A stretch of 64,000 nucleotides of DNA from Chinchilla lanigera. Lineage: Eukaryota > Chordata > Mammalia > Rodentia > Chinchillidae. A model generated the notes under the pieces. That model did not search any database and had not been told where the DNA came from. It saw nothing but the letters and a program-made list of their open reading frames with translations. The DNA lies in assembly GCF_000276665.1 (NCBI RefSeq), contig NW_004955423.1, forward strand, positions 4,834,783 through 4,898,782, given 5' to 3'. Positions 12,330 to 22,690 of this stretch are shown in pieces; within the stretch, counting starts at the first letter, position 1, and the number at the start of each line of letters is the position of its first letter. The position numbers and the translations under genes are program-made.

Positions 12330-12505
12330 CTAATCTCCTCAGTGTGGGTGTTTAGCTTCTGTCTTCTCTGCCTCTGGCTGTACTGTGGGGCTTTTAGGTC
12401 ACCCTCCGATGTTGACTGGTTTCTGTATTTGCATGAGTTGGCAAATAATGACAGACAGCAAGTAATGTGACGGATTTAGAGGAATGTAAGCTAAAACTTC
12501 TTAGT
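12330..12505 (-). promoter_or_regulatory. GBP exon 1 and proximal promoter, copy A
   Basis: In minus orientation a non-coding exon ends in GAGGAGATTAG followed by a consensus donor GTAAGAAGC (boundary at 12329/12330). Upstream are a weakened TATA-like CCTAAAAG near 12392, an octamer ATGCAAAT at 12427-12434, and a GAS-like CATTCCTCTAAATCC at 12472-12486. The region matching the interferon-response element of copy C (12486-12500) is badly eroded. The gene layout is that of interferon-inducible GBP promoters, but this copy has lost the key site. Confidence 0.65.
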
Positions 12506-12532
12506 TCTGGGCAAAGGATCAACAACCACAAA

Positions 12533-12534
<2 letters not shown>

Positions 12535-12564
<30 letters not shown>

Positions 12565-12652
12565 GGTTTTTCTCCAGTACCGGGAACCGAACTCACGACC
12601 TTGCGCTTGCCAGGCAGGAGCTTTTGCCGCTGAGCTAGATCCCCAGCCCCAC
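12535..12652 (-). repeat. tRNA-derived ID-like SINE
   Basis: The reverse complement reads GGGGCTGGGGATCTAGCTCA, carrying the A box, then the body with GCAAGCGCAAGGTCGTGAGT and a poly(A) tail of more than 20 bases (poly(T) on the plus strand at 12537-12564). It is absent from GBP block B, so it inserted after the A/B duplication. The sharp sequence suggests a young copy. Confidence 0.85.
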
Positions 12653-13359
12653 ACAAAATGAATTTTTGTAGCTGTGCCACAGGGAAGGTTTAAGAAAACT
12701 TATCATCTCATTTGTTCAAATATTGTTTTGTAAGAATTCCTAGAAATCATTTGCTGTTTATGAAAATGTCCCTTAGCTGTAAAATATAATGGAATACCTC
12801 TCGAGATTGGGGGTCCGCTTGAGCATACTGAAGTGGGGAGACATGATATTATTTTGAAAGCATAATTTCCAAAAGTAACAAGATTCTTTCATAGTGGAAT
12901 TGGTTACAGAGGAATGTAGTAAGTGAAAGAGCATGAATTACTCTCTCATGAGCACATAGCACTTGGTTCTCACGTTCACTACACGGTCAGGAAGGGCTCC
13001 CTTCATTGTATGTGTGTTCCAGGTGGGGGCTTTTGCTATACATGGATTGCACATTTAAAACCTCATAGTAAACATTTCCCATGATTTTATAGAAGCTGAA
13101 GCACAGACAGGCTGTATCATTTGTCTCAAATCACAATCATCTAAGTAATCTGAATCCAAGCAGCCTTAATGCCAAACCTTGAACCTCCTTACTATGCTGC
13201 CTCTCTGTGTGCTGACAAAATAATGTAAAAATAATTACTTTTTCCTGTTAATTAGTATGAAAAATATGCTTTATTTTGTGTAAAATCAGTCCTGACTTCA
13301 GTCATTTAAAAGAAACTATATTGTCTATATTTTGTAATATAAACAAGAAGTCAGGATAA

Positions 13360-13738
13360 GCTTGAGAGATTTCGAGCAAAATGGCGCACCATGAGACCAT
13401 ACTCTTAAGTGAAATAAATAGGACACATAGGTTCAAATATCACATGGCTTCTCTGGCATGAGAAACTGAATAAATACACAGGGGCCAAGATGCATAATGG
13501 ACATTGGAAAATCAGATTAAAATGTTCAAATGGAAAGGGTAACGAGAGGCAGGAGAGAGAAAAGAGGGGACAAGAAAGAAAATACAAAGAAAAAAATAGA
13601 AACAATGTTGTAAATAATGATGCAAAGAGGGTTTTAAGAGAGGGCAGGGAATGGGAAAAAGAAGTCAGACATCACATACAGTCACAACTCCTATGATTAA
13701 TTATATATGTATATATATGTGTGTGTAAAAATATACGT
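13360..13738 (+). mobile_element. Truncated L1 3' end shared by blocks A and B (copy A)
   Basis: The block carries L1 3'-region sequence (gaccatactcttaagtgaaa, then catggcttctctggc) ending in an A/G-rich stretch and (TA)n. The duplicated target sequence around AGAAGTCAGG occurs before it (13349) and at about 14265, after the adjoining LTR. The same insertion lies in block B at 18960-19430. Confidence 0.7.
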
Positions 13739-13739
13739 G

Positions 13740-14232
13740 TTATGGTTGAAACATTGTGTCAACTTGGGGAGTCTAGAGGCTTGGCTAAGTGACTCAGCAG
13801 GAAGCCAGGATACTTACTTTGTATACATCCTGAGCCTGTGGAAGAGGAGGGCATGGAGATTATGTGAGAGCTACACGCCCCTTAGGTGGGGGTAGCCTGT
13901 TTACANNNNNNNNNNNNNNNNNNNNNNNNNNNNNNNNNNNNNNNNNNNNNNNNNNNNNNNNNNNNNNNNNNNNNNNNNNNNNNNNNNNNNNNNNNNNNNN
14001 NNNNNTAAGGCAGGGAGAAAGAAGCTGCTTGCCACCATTTCTCCGGTTTGCTCTGGCTGTTTGCTGTTCGGCTGCCATTCCCCCCTTTGCTCTTGTTGCT
14101 TTGCTACCTTCTGCCTCGGAGCCAGCCAAGTATGGACTGAAACCTCCACAAACTGTGAGCTAAATAAACCTTTCCTTCCTTCATTTTGGGCATTAGGTAT
14201 TTTGTCTCAGCAACGAGAGAAAAGTAAGCAAG
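13740..14232 (+). mobile_element. MaLR-like LTR interrupted by assembly gap
   Basis: The 3' part (gactgaaacctccacaaact, gtgagctaaataaacctttc, gtattttgtctcagcaac) is the characteristic end of MaLR-class LTRs and is repeated in the element at 40145-40510. The left part (ggttgaaacattgtgtcaac, tggctaagtgactcagc) could be a different repeat. Block B lacks the whole segment. Confidence 0.55.
13906..14005. other. Assembly gap (100 N)
   Basis: Exactly 100 N, the usual placeholder for a gap of unknown size. Confidence 0.99.
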
Positions 14233-14350
14233 ACAATATGTAACTACTAAAAGAAATTGAAAAAGAAGAAGTCAGTGGAAAGGTATTATTACTTAGATAT
14301 GATTTGATGTGTCCCCCCAAAAGTTCCTGTTCTGTGTGTCTTGGACTCAG

Positions 14351-15190
14351 GTACAGGGAGTGGAGAGTTGGATTCACCTCTTCAGGGTAAAACTCAAACT
14401 GTGTGACACCAGCAGATGTAGGAGGACTGTGAACTTCATAGAACTGTGAACCAATAAATGACCTCAAGTTTGTTTGCTGAAAGGAAAACACCAACCAATC
14501 GGGTGAATCAGACAAGTGAAATGCTTTGCTCTCTCTATATAAATTGTGTGAATACATTGTCTATTGTCCTGTTTACTACACTTAAGCTTCCTGTTTCAAG
14601 TCTTAACATAACATCTTTTGGGTCTTTTTTGTTTCTTTTGGAATCACCCCAGATTATTCAAGAACTGCCTCTAATAGTGATAATAAATAGTGACTAACTA
14701 CATGAGACCTTAAAGTTAATCATCTCTTTCTGCTGTCATTAACAGCCACCTAATCACTGGACCGACAGCCTAGATGAACTTGCTTAGAGTATTACTTTCC
14801 TTCAAGACCAGATAGACTTCACCAGAAGCAGTGGAAATATAATATCAGAGGAGACTATAACTTGTAACAGGTGAAGCAAAGGCTCCATGATTGTCCTTAA
14901 AAGAAAAATGTATTCCACTGTCTATAGGTCTAAAATAGTAAGAGACATGGCATAAAAACTGGCTGACCATGTTTTCAAGAGCCATAAAAACCTATCTGAG
15001 CCATGCTTTTCCTGGACAAATATCTGTAATTGGAGTCTTGGTTATTGTCCTAGACATGGCCCTTTTTAGTGCTTCTAGTAACCTTACTATTTAGACCTTA
15101 TGTACTAATTCTTTTAGTTAAACTTGTTTTACCTTGCTTGTCACCTATCAAACTACTGGTGGTGACCATAACACAAGACCAAGACCTGCT
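14351..15190 (+). pseudogene. env: ERV env relic, second copy
   Basis: This is a near-duplicate of 5476-6305, preserving the same order of landmarks (gaacttcata, ccaataaatgacc, cagacaagtgaaatgc, aatagtaagagacatggc). It starts abruptly at 14351 directly after GBP block A sequence. It is therefore a truncated copy produced by a local duplication rather than a new provirus. No open envelope frame remains. After about 15190 the sequence differs from copy one, which has an L1-bearing segment at that place. Confidence 0.75.
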
Positions 15191-15440
15191 TTCACATCCA
15201 TGCTCAGCTCCCTTGAACTGAGTCAGGGTTAGGATTCTTTGGTCCTAGCATAGGTAGGGCCGATGCCTCTATTCAGGTAGACGTAGCTATAGAAGACAGA
15301 ACTCTCTCCAACTCCCATCAAAGATTTTTCAGGGACTAAGTTTCTCAAGGGAGAATATTACAGTTAAAACAAAGAAGCTGAGGGAGTCACTCCCTTTCCT
15401 CCATTTAACTGTAAAGAGGACTCTATTGTTATTCATTCCT
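15190..15440 (+). other. ERV-proximal sequence before LTR copy B
   Basis: Likely proviral 3' sequence (end of env and untranslated region) between the env relic and the LTR. The corresponding sequence in copy A is replaced by the L1-bearing segment. No open frame of note. Confidence 0.4.
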
Positions 15441-15850
15441 GAGCTATATCCCCAGGAATAAAAAGATACTCTAAAGAGGAATCAATCCCCTTGGGAGAGG
15501 TACCAAAACCTTCTTAGACTATCCCTCCCAGGAAAAGTTCTTGTTCATTCCATGTGCACTTGCTATAGGACTTCCCCATTTGATCTCTATTTGATCAATA
15601 TTACCTAAGCAACTATTCATGTAATCTTATTGGTTGACCATAGCTTTTTCCCACCTTATATCTGCCTTTGGATTTTGCTCTGTAAAACTTCCTTAAGAAG
15701 TGGGGTCCCTGGCAATCCATTCAGGTCCAGTTTTGACTTTCTTAGACAGAAGCTTTCTTTCCCTCAATAAAAACTTCCCACTCTAATGCTCTGTTGTTCC
15801 TTGGAATTCATTCTTCGATTTTGGGCAACATGAACTCAGTGTATCAGATA
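15440..15850 (+). mobile_element. ERV 3' LTR, copy B
   Basis: Homologous to the LTR at 9520-10020, but with a single enhancer-like unit. A TATA-like TCTGTAAAACTTCC lies near 15679 and the CAATAAAAAC poly(A) motif near 15765. Both LTRs end in the same sequence (gaactcagtgtatca) and abut the same GBP flank, which shows one ancestral insertion that was later duplicated. Confidence 0.75.
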
Positions 15851-16105
15851 TCTAGCATGTTGGCAGTTACAAATTTTCCCTTATATTATTAGCTTATTTG
15901 GAAGTCCTAAGTCATCCCTATATTAGGAGGACTGGGAATCAGACTCTTAACCTCCAGAACAGTGTGAAGATAAGCCCACCTGTGAGTGGAATTCTAGCTT
16001 TCGATATTCCTCCCTGTCTCTATCTTTCCCTCTCTAACCCCCATGCTGGATGCTGGCCGTGTGGGTGGACAGAGGGCTCAGCAGAGCCTTGCTTGTGGCA
16101 CTTAC

Positions 16106-16314
16106 CCTTTTTCTTCCCAGCCAGCTTGTTTATCAGGTAGGATTTGCCTGTGCAGTAGAGGCCCACGACAGCCACCACCACGACAGGCTGGGTGATGGCA
16201 GACAGGATCCTCAGAGCTTCCTGATTCACCTTGCGCTGCCCTTCAGTTTTTTCAGTGAGGCACACTGGGGCACGCATGTGGGTCTCTGGGGCCATGTCTA
16301 GCGTGTGCTCTGGT
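16106..16314 (-). pseudogene. GBP first coding exon, copy B (readable, arginine finger replaced)
   Basis: A clean acceptor (GCCCTTGCAG) precedes the exon and a consensus donor GTAAGT follows AAGAAAAAGG. The ATG at 16295 opens a 63-codon frame starting [13 protein letters not shown] and ending in LAGKKKG, with [18 protein letters not shown] and the P-loop [17 protein letters not shown]. This is the N-terminal end of the large GTPase domain of interferon-induced GBPs; Lys51 and Ser52 are kept. Residue 48, the arginine finger of human GBP1, is Cys here (codon TGC at 16152-16154, a CpG-type change from CGC). Downstream exons are not found: an ERV LTR and block A lie there. It is therefore classed as an orphan exon or pseudogene, although the exon itself looks intact. 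Confidence 0.85.
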
Positions 16315-18061
16315 CTGCAAGGGCAGAGGCAGAAAGAGCTGGAATCTCCAGTCTTTGTACTAAGAAATTAGATTCATGAAATTTCCCAGCATAAATAAGC
16401 ATGTACTGTGTGGATCAACAAGATTCATGAGGGAAAGGTCATGTCATCTGAGAAAGTTATGAAAATATTATCAAAGCAGTTTACTTAAAAAAGTCATAAC
16501 AATTTTTCTAAATCAACATTCTAGTGCTCCCACAACCTAAATCTTCCATTTAATTTATTATAGAAAGTTTTATTTTAGATTCAGATAAAAAATTTACAGA
16601 GACAATAAATGGAATGCACAAAAGGATTTAGAGAATTTCTTTTCCATTCTGGGTATATGTAGTAAATTAAATATTTATCACTTCATTAATTCTTATAATG
16701 AATAAAGCCCTTCCGAGTAGATGGTTCATGGCCTGATGTAAGCCTTTTGCACAATTTCCAGGGATTTTAAAATGTGTTCCTTCTTCTCACACCTAGTAGC
16801 TCTGCTCATTTTGCTGGAGTGAGGATGCACAGACTCTCTCACCCTGCCTTCCCAGAAGGGAAAGCAACATGTTACTTCTGGAAATTTTATGAAAATAGCT
16901 GACCGCGAGTGTGCATAAGTAGAAACTCTTTCAAGGACTTGGAGGGGCACAGACAAGGGCAGTGCCTGACCCTGGGCTACCTGAGCTTCACAGTGAGTGA
17001 GCATGATCTCAGTGAGGTGTGAACTCAAAATCACAAATACTGAATTTTGCTAAAAATTTCTATAAAATGAGGATTATGAAGTCAGAAAACAAATGAAGAG
17101 CAGTAGAAAGGGAGCTGCTCTAAGATATGTTTTCAGTAAAGTGCTTTTAGGTCTTCTGATTTTTTTTTTGTTTTTGTTTATTTTCTTTTGTTAGAGGAGA
17201 GGAAGGAGGAAGGAGGAAGGCAGGAAGAAAAAGAGTGGAGGAAGTGGGGGTAAGCGCTGGCAAGGAGAGATGGCCACAGGAAAGAGATGAGAAATGAGGC
17301 TGGTGCCTGCCAAGGCATTCAGGGGAAGAGTTCCCTGAAGGTAGGAAATTTAGGTTGAGGTCAGGGGCTTCTGTTGGAAGCAGAGGCCTCCCTAACTCTG
17401 CACTTTATGAGATTCTTCCAGAAGAAGCCTTTTAGTAAAGAACAGCAGCTGAATTCTGCTGGTGTGGGGTAAGGAGTGGGTGGGCCCTAAGAAATCACTG
17501 ATTCTGCTGATGGAACATATCCAGTGTGAAACGAAGTTCAGATGCAGGGTTAGGAAGTAGCATGCTTTTGTGATTGCCTTCCTTCACTCTGAGTATTTCT
17601 TCTCTTTGCCTTCAATGGTGACCATGTCTGCTGAACTGCATCTCATTCCTGTGCTTTTCTTCTGCAAACAAGCAGCCTGGTGGCTGCCTTGTTATCTCTG
17701 TAGCTGCAGCAGGAGCAGTTCTCAGTGAGCCCCTCAGCACCACAGCAGTCTGTGTTCCCAGTCCATACAAAGTCAACAGATGGAAAGAAGCTCAATTCAT
17801 TCCCCTGTCTGTGAGTTCGCTCACTACAAGCCCAGTAGTGCACTAGGGGACCTGATGCCATGCTGGAATCTGGTTTTCATTTGAACCCTGTCCCATCGAA
17901 GGCCCAGCTCCAACCTTTCACAGTGCTTATAGTTTTTAAGAAAAAATAACCAGCCCTCATTTGTCCCCTCCCATCGCTGCATCAGACTTAGAGGCTGTGA
18001 GCCCCTGAGCAGAGCTCCTTCAGAACTGGAGAGGCTGCCAGAAGGGAAGACCGTGTCTTAC

Positions 18062-18235
18062 CTAATATCCTCGGCGTATGTGGTTTAGCTTCTCTCTTCT
18101 CTGCCTCTGGCTATATTGTTGGGTTTTTATGTCACTCTCTGAAGTTGACAGGATTCTGTATTTGCATGAGTGGGCAAATAATGACAGACAGCAAGACTTG
18201 TGATGGATTTAGAGGAATGTAAACTAAAAGTTCTA
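18062..18235 (-). promoter_or_regulatory. GBP exon 1 and proximal promoter, copy B
   Basis: Minus-strand exon 1 ends in GAGGATATTAG with donor GTAAGACAC (exon edge 18062). Upstream are a TATA-like GACATAAAAACCC (18121-18136), an octamer ATGCAAAT (18160-18167), and a GAS-like CATTCCTCTAAATCC (18205-18217). The position of the interferon-response element reads ACTTTTAGTTTACAT (18218-18233), where copy C has ACTTTCAGTTTCAC. The spacing of the two elements is that of GBP promoters, but the ISRE is weakened. The transcription start is inferred near 18100. Confidence 0.7.
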
Positions 18236-18944
18236 AGTTTGAGGCAAAAGATCAACAACCATAAAATAATTTTTCTAGCTATGCCAGAGGGAAGGTTTAA
18301 GAAGACGTATCCCATTTCTTCAAATGTTGTTTTGGAAGAATTCCTAGAAATCATTTGCTTTTTTAAAAAATGTCCTTTAGGTGTTAAATATAATGGAATA
18401 TCTCTCAAGACTGGGGGTCTATTTGAGCATACTGAAGTGAGGAGACATCATATTATTTTGAAAGTATAATTTTCAAAAATCACAGGATTCTCTCATAGTG
18501 GAATTGAATACTTAGAAATGCAGTAAGGGAAAGGGCATTCAGTACTCTGTCATGAGCACACAGCACTTGGTTCCAATGCTCCCTACAGTCAGGAGGGGCT
18601 TCCTTCATTGTACAGGTGGCCCCAGGGCAGCCCTCATTGCTGTACATGGATTGCACATCTTAAATCTCATAATAAACATTTCCCGTGATTTTACAGAAAT
18701 TGAAGCACAGACAGGCTGAATCAGTGGTCTGAAACCATAGCACTAAAAGTAATCTGAATCCAAGCAGCCTTGACCCCAAACCTTGAACCAACTTGCTATT
18801 GTGCCTCCCTGTGTACTGACTTAATAATTGTAATAATAATTGCTTTATCTTGTTAATTAGAATGTAAAATTTCCTGTGTCTTGTGTAAATCAGTCCTGAC
18901 TTCAATCATTTAAAAGAAACTATAGTCTCTATTTTGCAATGAAA

Positions 18945-19445
18945 AGAAGAAGTCAGGGGAAGAAAGACAAGCTGGAGATATTTCTTACTAAATGGTGCTC
19001 CTTGAGACCATATTCTTCAGGGAAATAAATCAGATTCACATGTTCATATATCACATGATTTCTCTGGTGTGAGAAACTGAAAGTGTAAAAAATGTCTAAT
19101 GGATATTGGGAAACAGGAAGAAATTGTTCAAATGAAAAGGGGAGCAAGAGAGGCAACAAGATAGGCAGGAGAAAGAAAAGAGAGGACAAGACAAAAAAGA
19201 ATATAAAGAAAAAATAGAAACAAAGGTTTTGTAAATAATGAGGGGAAGTGGGGATTTAAGGGAGGGGAGGGGAATGGGGAAAAAGAAACAAGACATATCA
19301 CATATCATTACAACTCCCAATGATGAATTGTATATATAAATATATCTATAATATATATCTATAATATATCTATAATATATATCTATAATATAGTATATAT
19401 ATATCCAACAAAATAAAAAATTTTAAAATAGAAGTCAAGGGAAGG
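18945..19445 (+). mobile_element. Truncated L1 3' end shared by A and B (copy B), with TSD
   Basis: L1 3' sequence (gagaccatattcttcaggga, catgatttctctggtgtg) is followed by an A/G-rich region and a long TA-rich tail (19330-19405). Flanking direct repeats AGAAGTCAGGGGAAG (about 18947) and AGAAGTCAAGGGAAG (about 19431) are the target-site duplication. The insertion is missing from blocks C (23345) and D (33600), whose sequence runs straight through the site. Confidence 0.75.
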
Positions 19446-19609
19446 TATTATCGTGTAGATGTGACTCCATGTGTCCCCCAAAAGTTCACTTTCTGTGTGC
19501 CTTGAACTCAGTGCGATGATATTCAAATAAGCTGTAACCTTTAAGAGGTGCTATCTTTGGGTGATTATTTATTTTACTTATGAAAAAAAATTTTAAAATT
19601 TTTATACAG

Positions 19610-19805
19610 TCTCGGCATGGTGGTGGATGCTTGTAATCCCTGTGCACGGTGATGCTAAGGCAGGAGAATCACAATTTCAAGCCCATCCTGCTCATCTTAG
19701 TAACGGAGCAAGAACTTATTCCAAACTACCATAAAGTAGTAAAAGGGCAGGAATAGAGCTCACTGAGAAGATTCTGGGTGCAAATCCCAGTGCTGAAAAA
19801 AAGTT
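19610..19805 (+). repeat. B4-type dimeric SINE (B1 + tRNA-like)
   Basis: A B1-like head (CGGCATGGTGGTGGATGCTT, gtaatccctg, gctaaggcagg) is followed by an ID-like tRNA part (ggaatagagctcactgagaag, caaatcccagtgctg) and A-tail. Confidence 0.75.
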
Positions 19806-20700
19806 TTGGAAGTTGATTAAAAGAAGTAAAGTCAGAATCAGTAACATGTAAGAACTGAATTGTTAGGTAATTAAACTAGACTTCAAATAGCACTGTATAA
19901 CTTAGATGTTCCAGGAGATAAGACAATTACTTGTCAAGTGACATTTTCAGAGCTGAGGTTATTATACAAAACTCTGACAAAATGTTTTCCACCTGAAAAT
20001 CATTTGTCTGTCTTTACTCAACAAAGTAAACTAAGTTGTGGATGATCCAACATGCTATGGAACATCACTGGAGGCAGCAATGTGACCCTTTCAAGTAACA
20101 AGGCAGAGACTGTGAAGCGCGGAGATGAAGGGTGTGTACACTCTCTAGTGGACATTGCCAGGTGAGTGATTATGATGTGGCGTGCTTAGTCCTTTCTAAT
20201 CAGAGAACAGCTGACCTTTCTGCACTTGAACTTGTTGAAAACTTAAGTTTCTTTCACATTCTATTTTGGGTGGGGCAGGTAGTTTTGCCGAAGGAGTGAT
20301 TTAGGCATACAGCTTAATTTGTTTTGATGGGTCATTTAGGTTTTCAGTGGATGCATGAGATGCCTGATTTTGGCTTGGACAAAGGTAATTTGCTGGGCTG
20401 TGAATTTCTTTATTTCTGTTTTCTCCAGGCATCTTTTCCTCTTCTTTGATGCTCAGCCAACAGCCAGTGGCACTGTCCACAAGTCTGTCCTGTTGCAGGT
20501 GTGGGCACGTGACACCTCAGCACCCATGGCTATGACTGAAATTAAATTAAAACTAAAACTTGAGTAATTATTATCCATAAAGCTCACTGAGCAAAATGTC
20601 TTGATTTGTACCACCTAACCATTTCCTGAATAATTTGATCATAATTGATTTCAGGTTACCAAAGTGAACTCACTGAATTCACACTTGAGAAGGGACATAT
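19806..20700. other. Unassigned spacer between GBP blocks B and C
   Basis: No gene was recognised. A donor-like sequence GCCAGGTGAGTG at about 20157 is not supported by a recognisable exon. Confidence 0.4.
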
Positions 20701-20780
20701 ACAACTGATTGATAAGAGCTGATATGAGCCAACTCTTGCACATATGTGAATCTCACGACTTTTTCTATGTGTTTTCTGGT
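20690..20780 (-). pseudogene. GBP first coding exon, copy C (only the 5' edge recognisable)
   Basis: The acceptor AG survives (CTTATAG before ACCAG, boundary 20780/20781). The next roughly 60 bases align with the 5' untranslated and start region of the B exon, but the ATG is gone. Beyond that, homology to the GTPase-coding part disappears into unrelated sequence. This copy therefore has no coding capacity for a GBP. Confidence 0.55.
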
Positions 20781-21918
20781 CTATAAGAACAGAGGAAGAT
20801 TAAATCGGATTCAGAATTTCTAGGCCTTGCCTTTAGAAGGTAGAGTCATAGACTTTCTCCAGGATGAACACAAGTTTTGTGTACATCAGTAAAACAGAGA
20901 GAAAACTTGTATAATTTGAAAAGTTATAAAAATATTGTAAATGTAGCTCATTACAAACAGCATCACAGTGACAACACAACATTCAAGTGCTTTTATGACC
21001 CATATGTTCCAAGCAATTTATAACAGGGAGGGTTTCTTCTTTGGATTCAAGAAGAAATTTTTTTTTCGCAGTGTATCAAATGGCAAACAGCATAGAATTT
21101 AAGAGTTTATTTTTTATTCTGCACATATGTAAAAAATTACACATTTATTTATTTATTTACTCATAATAAATAAGGACCTTCATGGATAAATGGTTTATTA
21201 TTTGACCTATAGCCCTTGGACAACTTGCAGGGATTTTTAAATGAATTCTTTCTTCCTACCCCAAGTAGTTATGATCATTTCAATGAAATGAAGACCCACA
21301 CAACGCCTCACATTGCCATCTCAAAAGTAAAACCTGAACCAAATTTTGTGAAAAGACCTGACCATGGGAACACATAAGAAGGGACCTTCCTATGGATTTG
21401 ATGGGTGTGTAAGAACAGTGCTTGACACTAGAGCTACCTGAGCTTCACAGGGAGTGACCGTGAACTCAGTGAGATGCAAGTGCACAATTGCAAATATAGT
21501 AGAAGATGCTAAAGATGACTAAGGATTAGGAAATCACAAAGTAGATGCTCGTACCAAGTAGTTCCAAATAATATCTGGATTTTCAGCAATACAATTCTGC
21601 TTTATTCCATTTCCCATTTGGTAGAGGCGAAGAATGAGACATGGGAAGAAGGAGGGAAGAAAAGGAGTGCAGGAGGCTGAGGATAAGGGAGTGGCAGCAA
21701 GAGGGAGAACTTAGAAAAGAGGGGATAAATGAGGCTGGAGCTTGCTCAGGAATTCACGGGACAGGTTTCCAGAGGGCAGGAAAATTTTTCTGTCACAGGG
21801 ATGCCTGGGGCACAAGGTGTTGCCTTTAGTGCTGCCTGGATAGAGATGCCTTTGGAGGAAGCCCTTTACTCAAATAGAGGGCCTGGATTCTGTTGGTGAC
21901 AGGTAAAGAGTGAGTGGA

Positions 21919-21975
21919 CACACACACACATACACACACACACACACACACACATACACATACAGACACACATAC
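21919..21975. repeat. (AC)n microsatellite
   Basis: Dinucleotide run with occasional T interruptions, inside GBP block C; absent from A and B. Confidence 0.95.
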
Positions 21976-22513
21976 ACTCACCCCAATCTCTGAGCTGGGA
22001 CGAATTCTGATGGAAAAAATCTAGCTTGAAACCAAATCTAGATGCATGATTAGAAAGTAACCTGCTTTTGTGATCTTTGTCTTTCTCTCTGGCTTCCTGT
22101 ATTTTTCTCTCTTTGTTCCTAACAGTGTGGCATCTGCTCACAGGCATCTCATTTCTTTGCTTTTCCATCCTGAAGACAGCAGACTCATCAGTGAGCTTGG
22201 TAATTTACTTGTGTCTCCTCAACACAATGGCAAGCAAGAGAAAGTAAGTTCATTCCCTTGTCTGTTGGCGCCTAACTCAATAGGATCCCAGTAGTGGAAC
22301 TAAGGGATCTGCTGCTTTGATAAATCTGATTTCATCCGACCTCAGGTTCCATCTCAGGTTCAGCTTTAGTGCTTCATGATTCTGGTGGCTTTAAAAAATT
22401 TACCATTGTTATAAACCCCTTCCCATCCACATTATGGGCTTAGAGGCTGTTTGTCCCTAAGCAGAGCTCCTTCAGAGCTGGAGAGGCTGCCCAAAGGGAA
22501 GTCAGCATTTTAT

Positions 22514-22690
22514 CTGCTCTTCCCCTTGTAGAGGTTTTGCTTCTCTCTTCTATCTCTTAATGCACTGTTGGATTCTTATTTATCCCTCCAATGTTATAAG
22601 GTTTTCTGGATTTCCCTGATCTAGCAATGAGAAAATTGTACAGCGTCCCTTTAACGGATTTAGAGTTGTGTGAAACTGAAAGTGAAACCC
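22514..22690 (-). promoter_or_regulatory. GBP promoter and exon 1, copy C, with intact ISRE
   Basis: On the plus strand 22672-22688 reads GAAACTGAAAGTGAAAC, a perfect tandem interferon-stimulated response element (ISRE; GAAANNGAAA repeated). Next to it, at 22656-22668, a GAS-like CAACTCTAAATCC lies in the same arrangement as known GBP promoters. TATA-like ATAAATAAG lies at about 22576-22584. The exon-1 donor, expected at 22513, reads ATAAAA where A and B have GTAAGA, so normal splicing is lost. Interferon would act through IRF/ISGF3 at the ISRE and STAT1 at the GAS. Whether it is still transcribed cannot be told from sequence. Confidence 0.75.

Larger units (their letters stand above)
10024..14351 (-). 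repeat. GBP paralogous block A (promoter, exon 1, intron 1, first coding exon)
   Basis: The block aligns with block B (15850-19511) over its entire length and with block C (20700-23500) more weakly. Common landmarks in gene orientation are the promoter, exon-1 donor and coding exon. Insertions specific to A are a 37-bp tRNA-Gln-like piece (10174-10210), a tRNA SINE (12535-12652) and a MaLR-type LTR with the assembly gap (about 13740-14230). It ends at 14351, where env sequence of the neighbouring provirus copy begins abruptly. Confidence 0.8.
15850..19600 (-). repeat. GBP paralogous block B
   Basis: Aligned along its length with block A; it lacks the tRNA-like insert, tRNA SINE and MaLR LTR of A. 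It contains, in minus orientation, promoter (18100-18235), exon 1 (from 18062), intron 1 and the first coding exon (16106-16314). Past 19511 it continues into GBP upstream sequence that copy A lost at the duplication junction. Confidence 0.8.

Noticed and set aside
12535..12652. Possible functional tRNA gene
   Set aside because: It has A and B box-like parts but a SINE-type extension and poly(A) tail, and occurs many times; it is a SINE.
13860..14163. Open frames crossing the N gap
   Set aside because: They exist only because N is translated as X.
20150..20170. Donor-like GCCAGGTGAGTG on the plus strand
   Set aside because: No coding or acceptor partner found; a single donor match is expected by chance.
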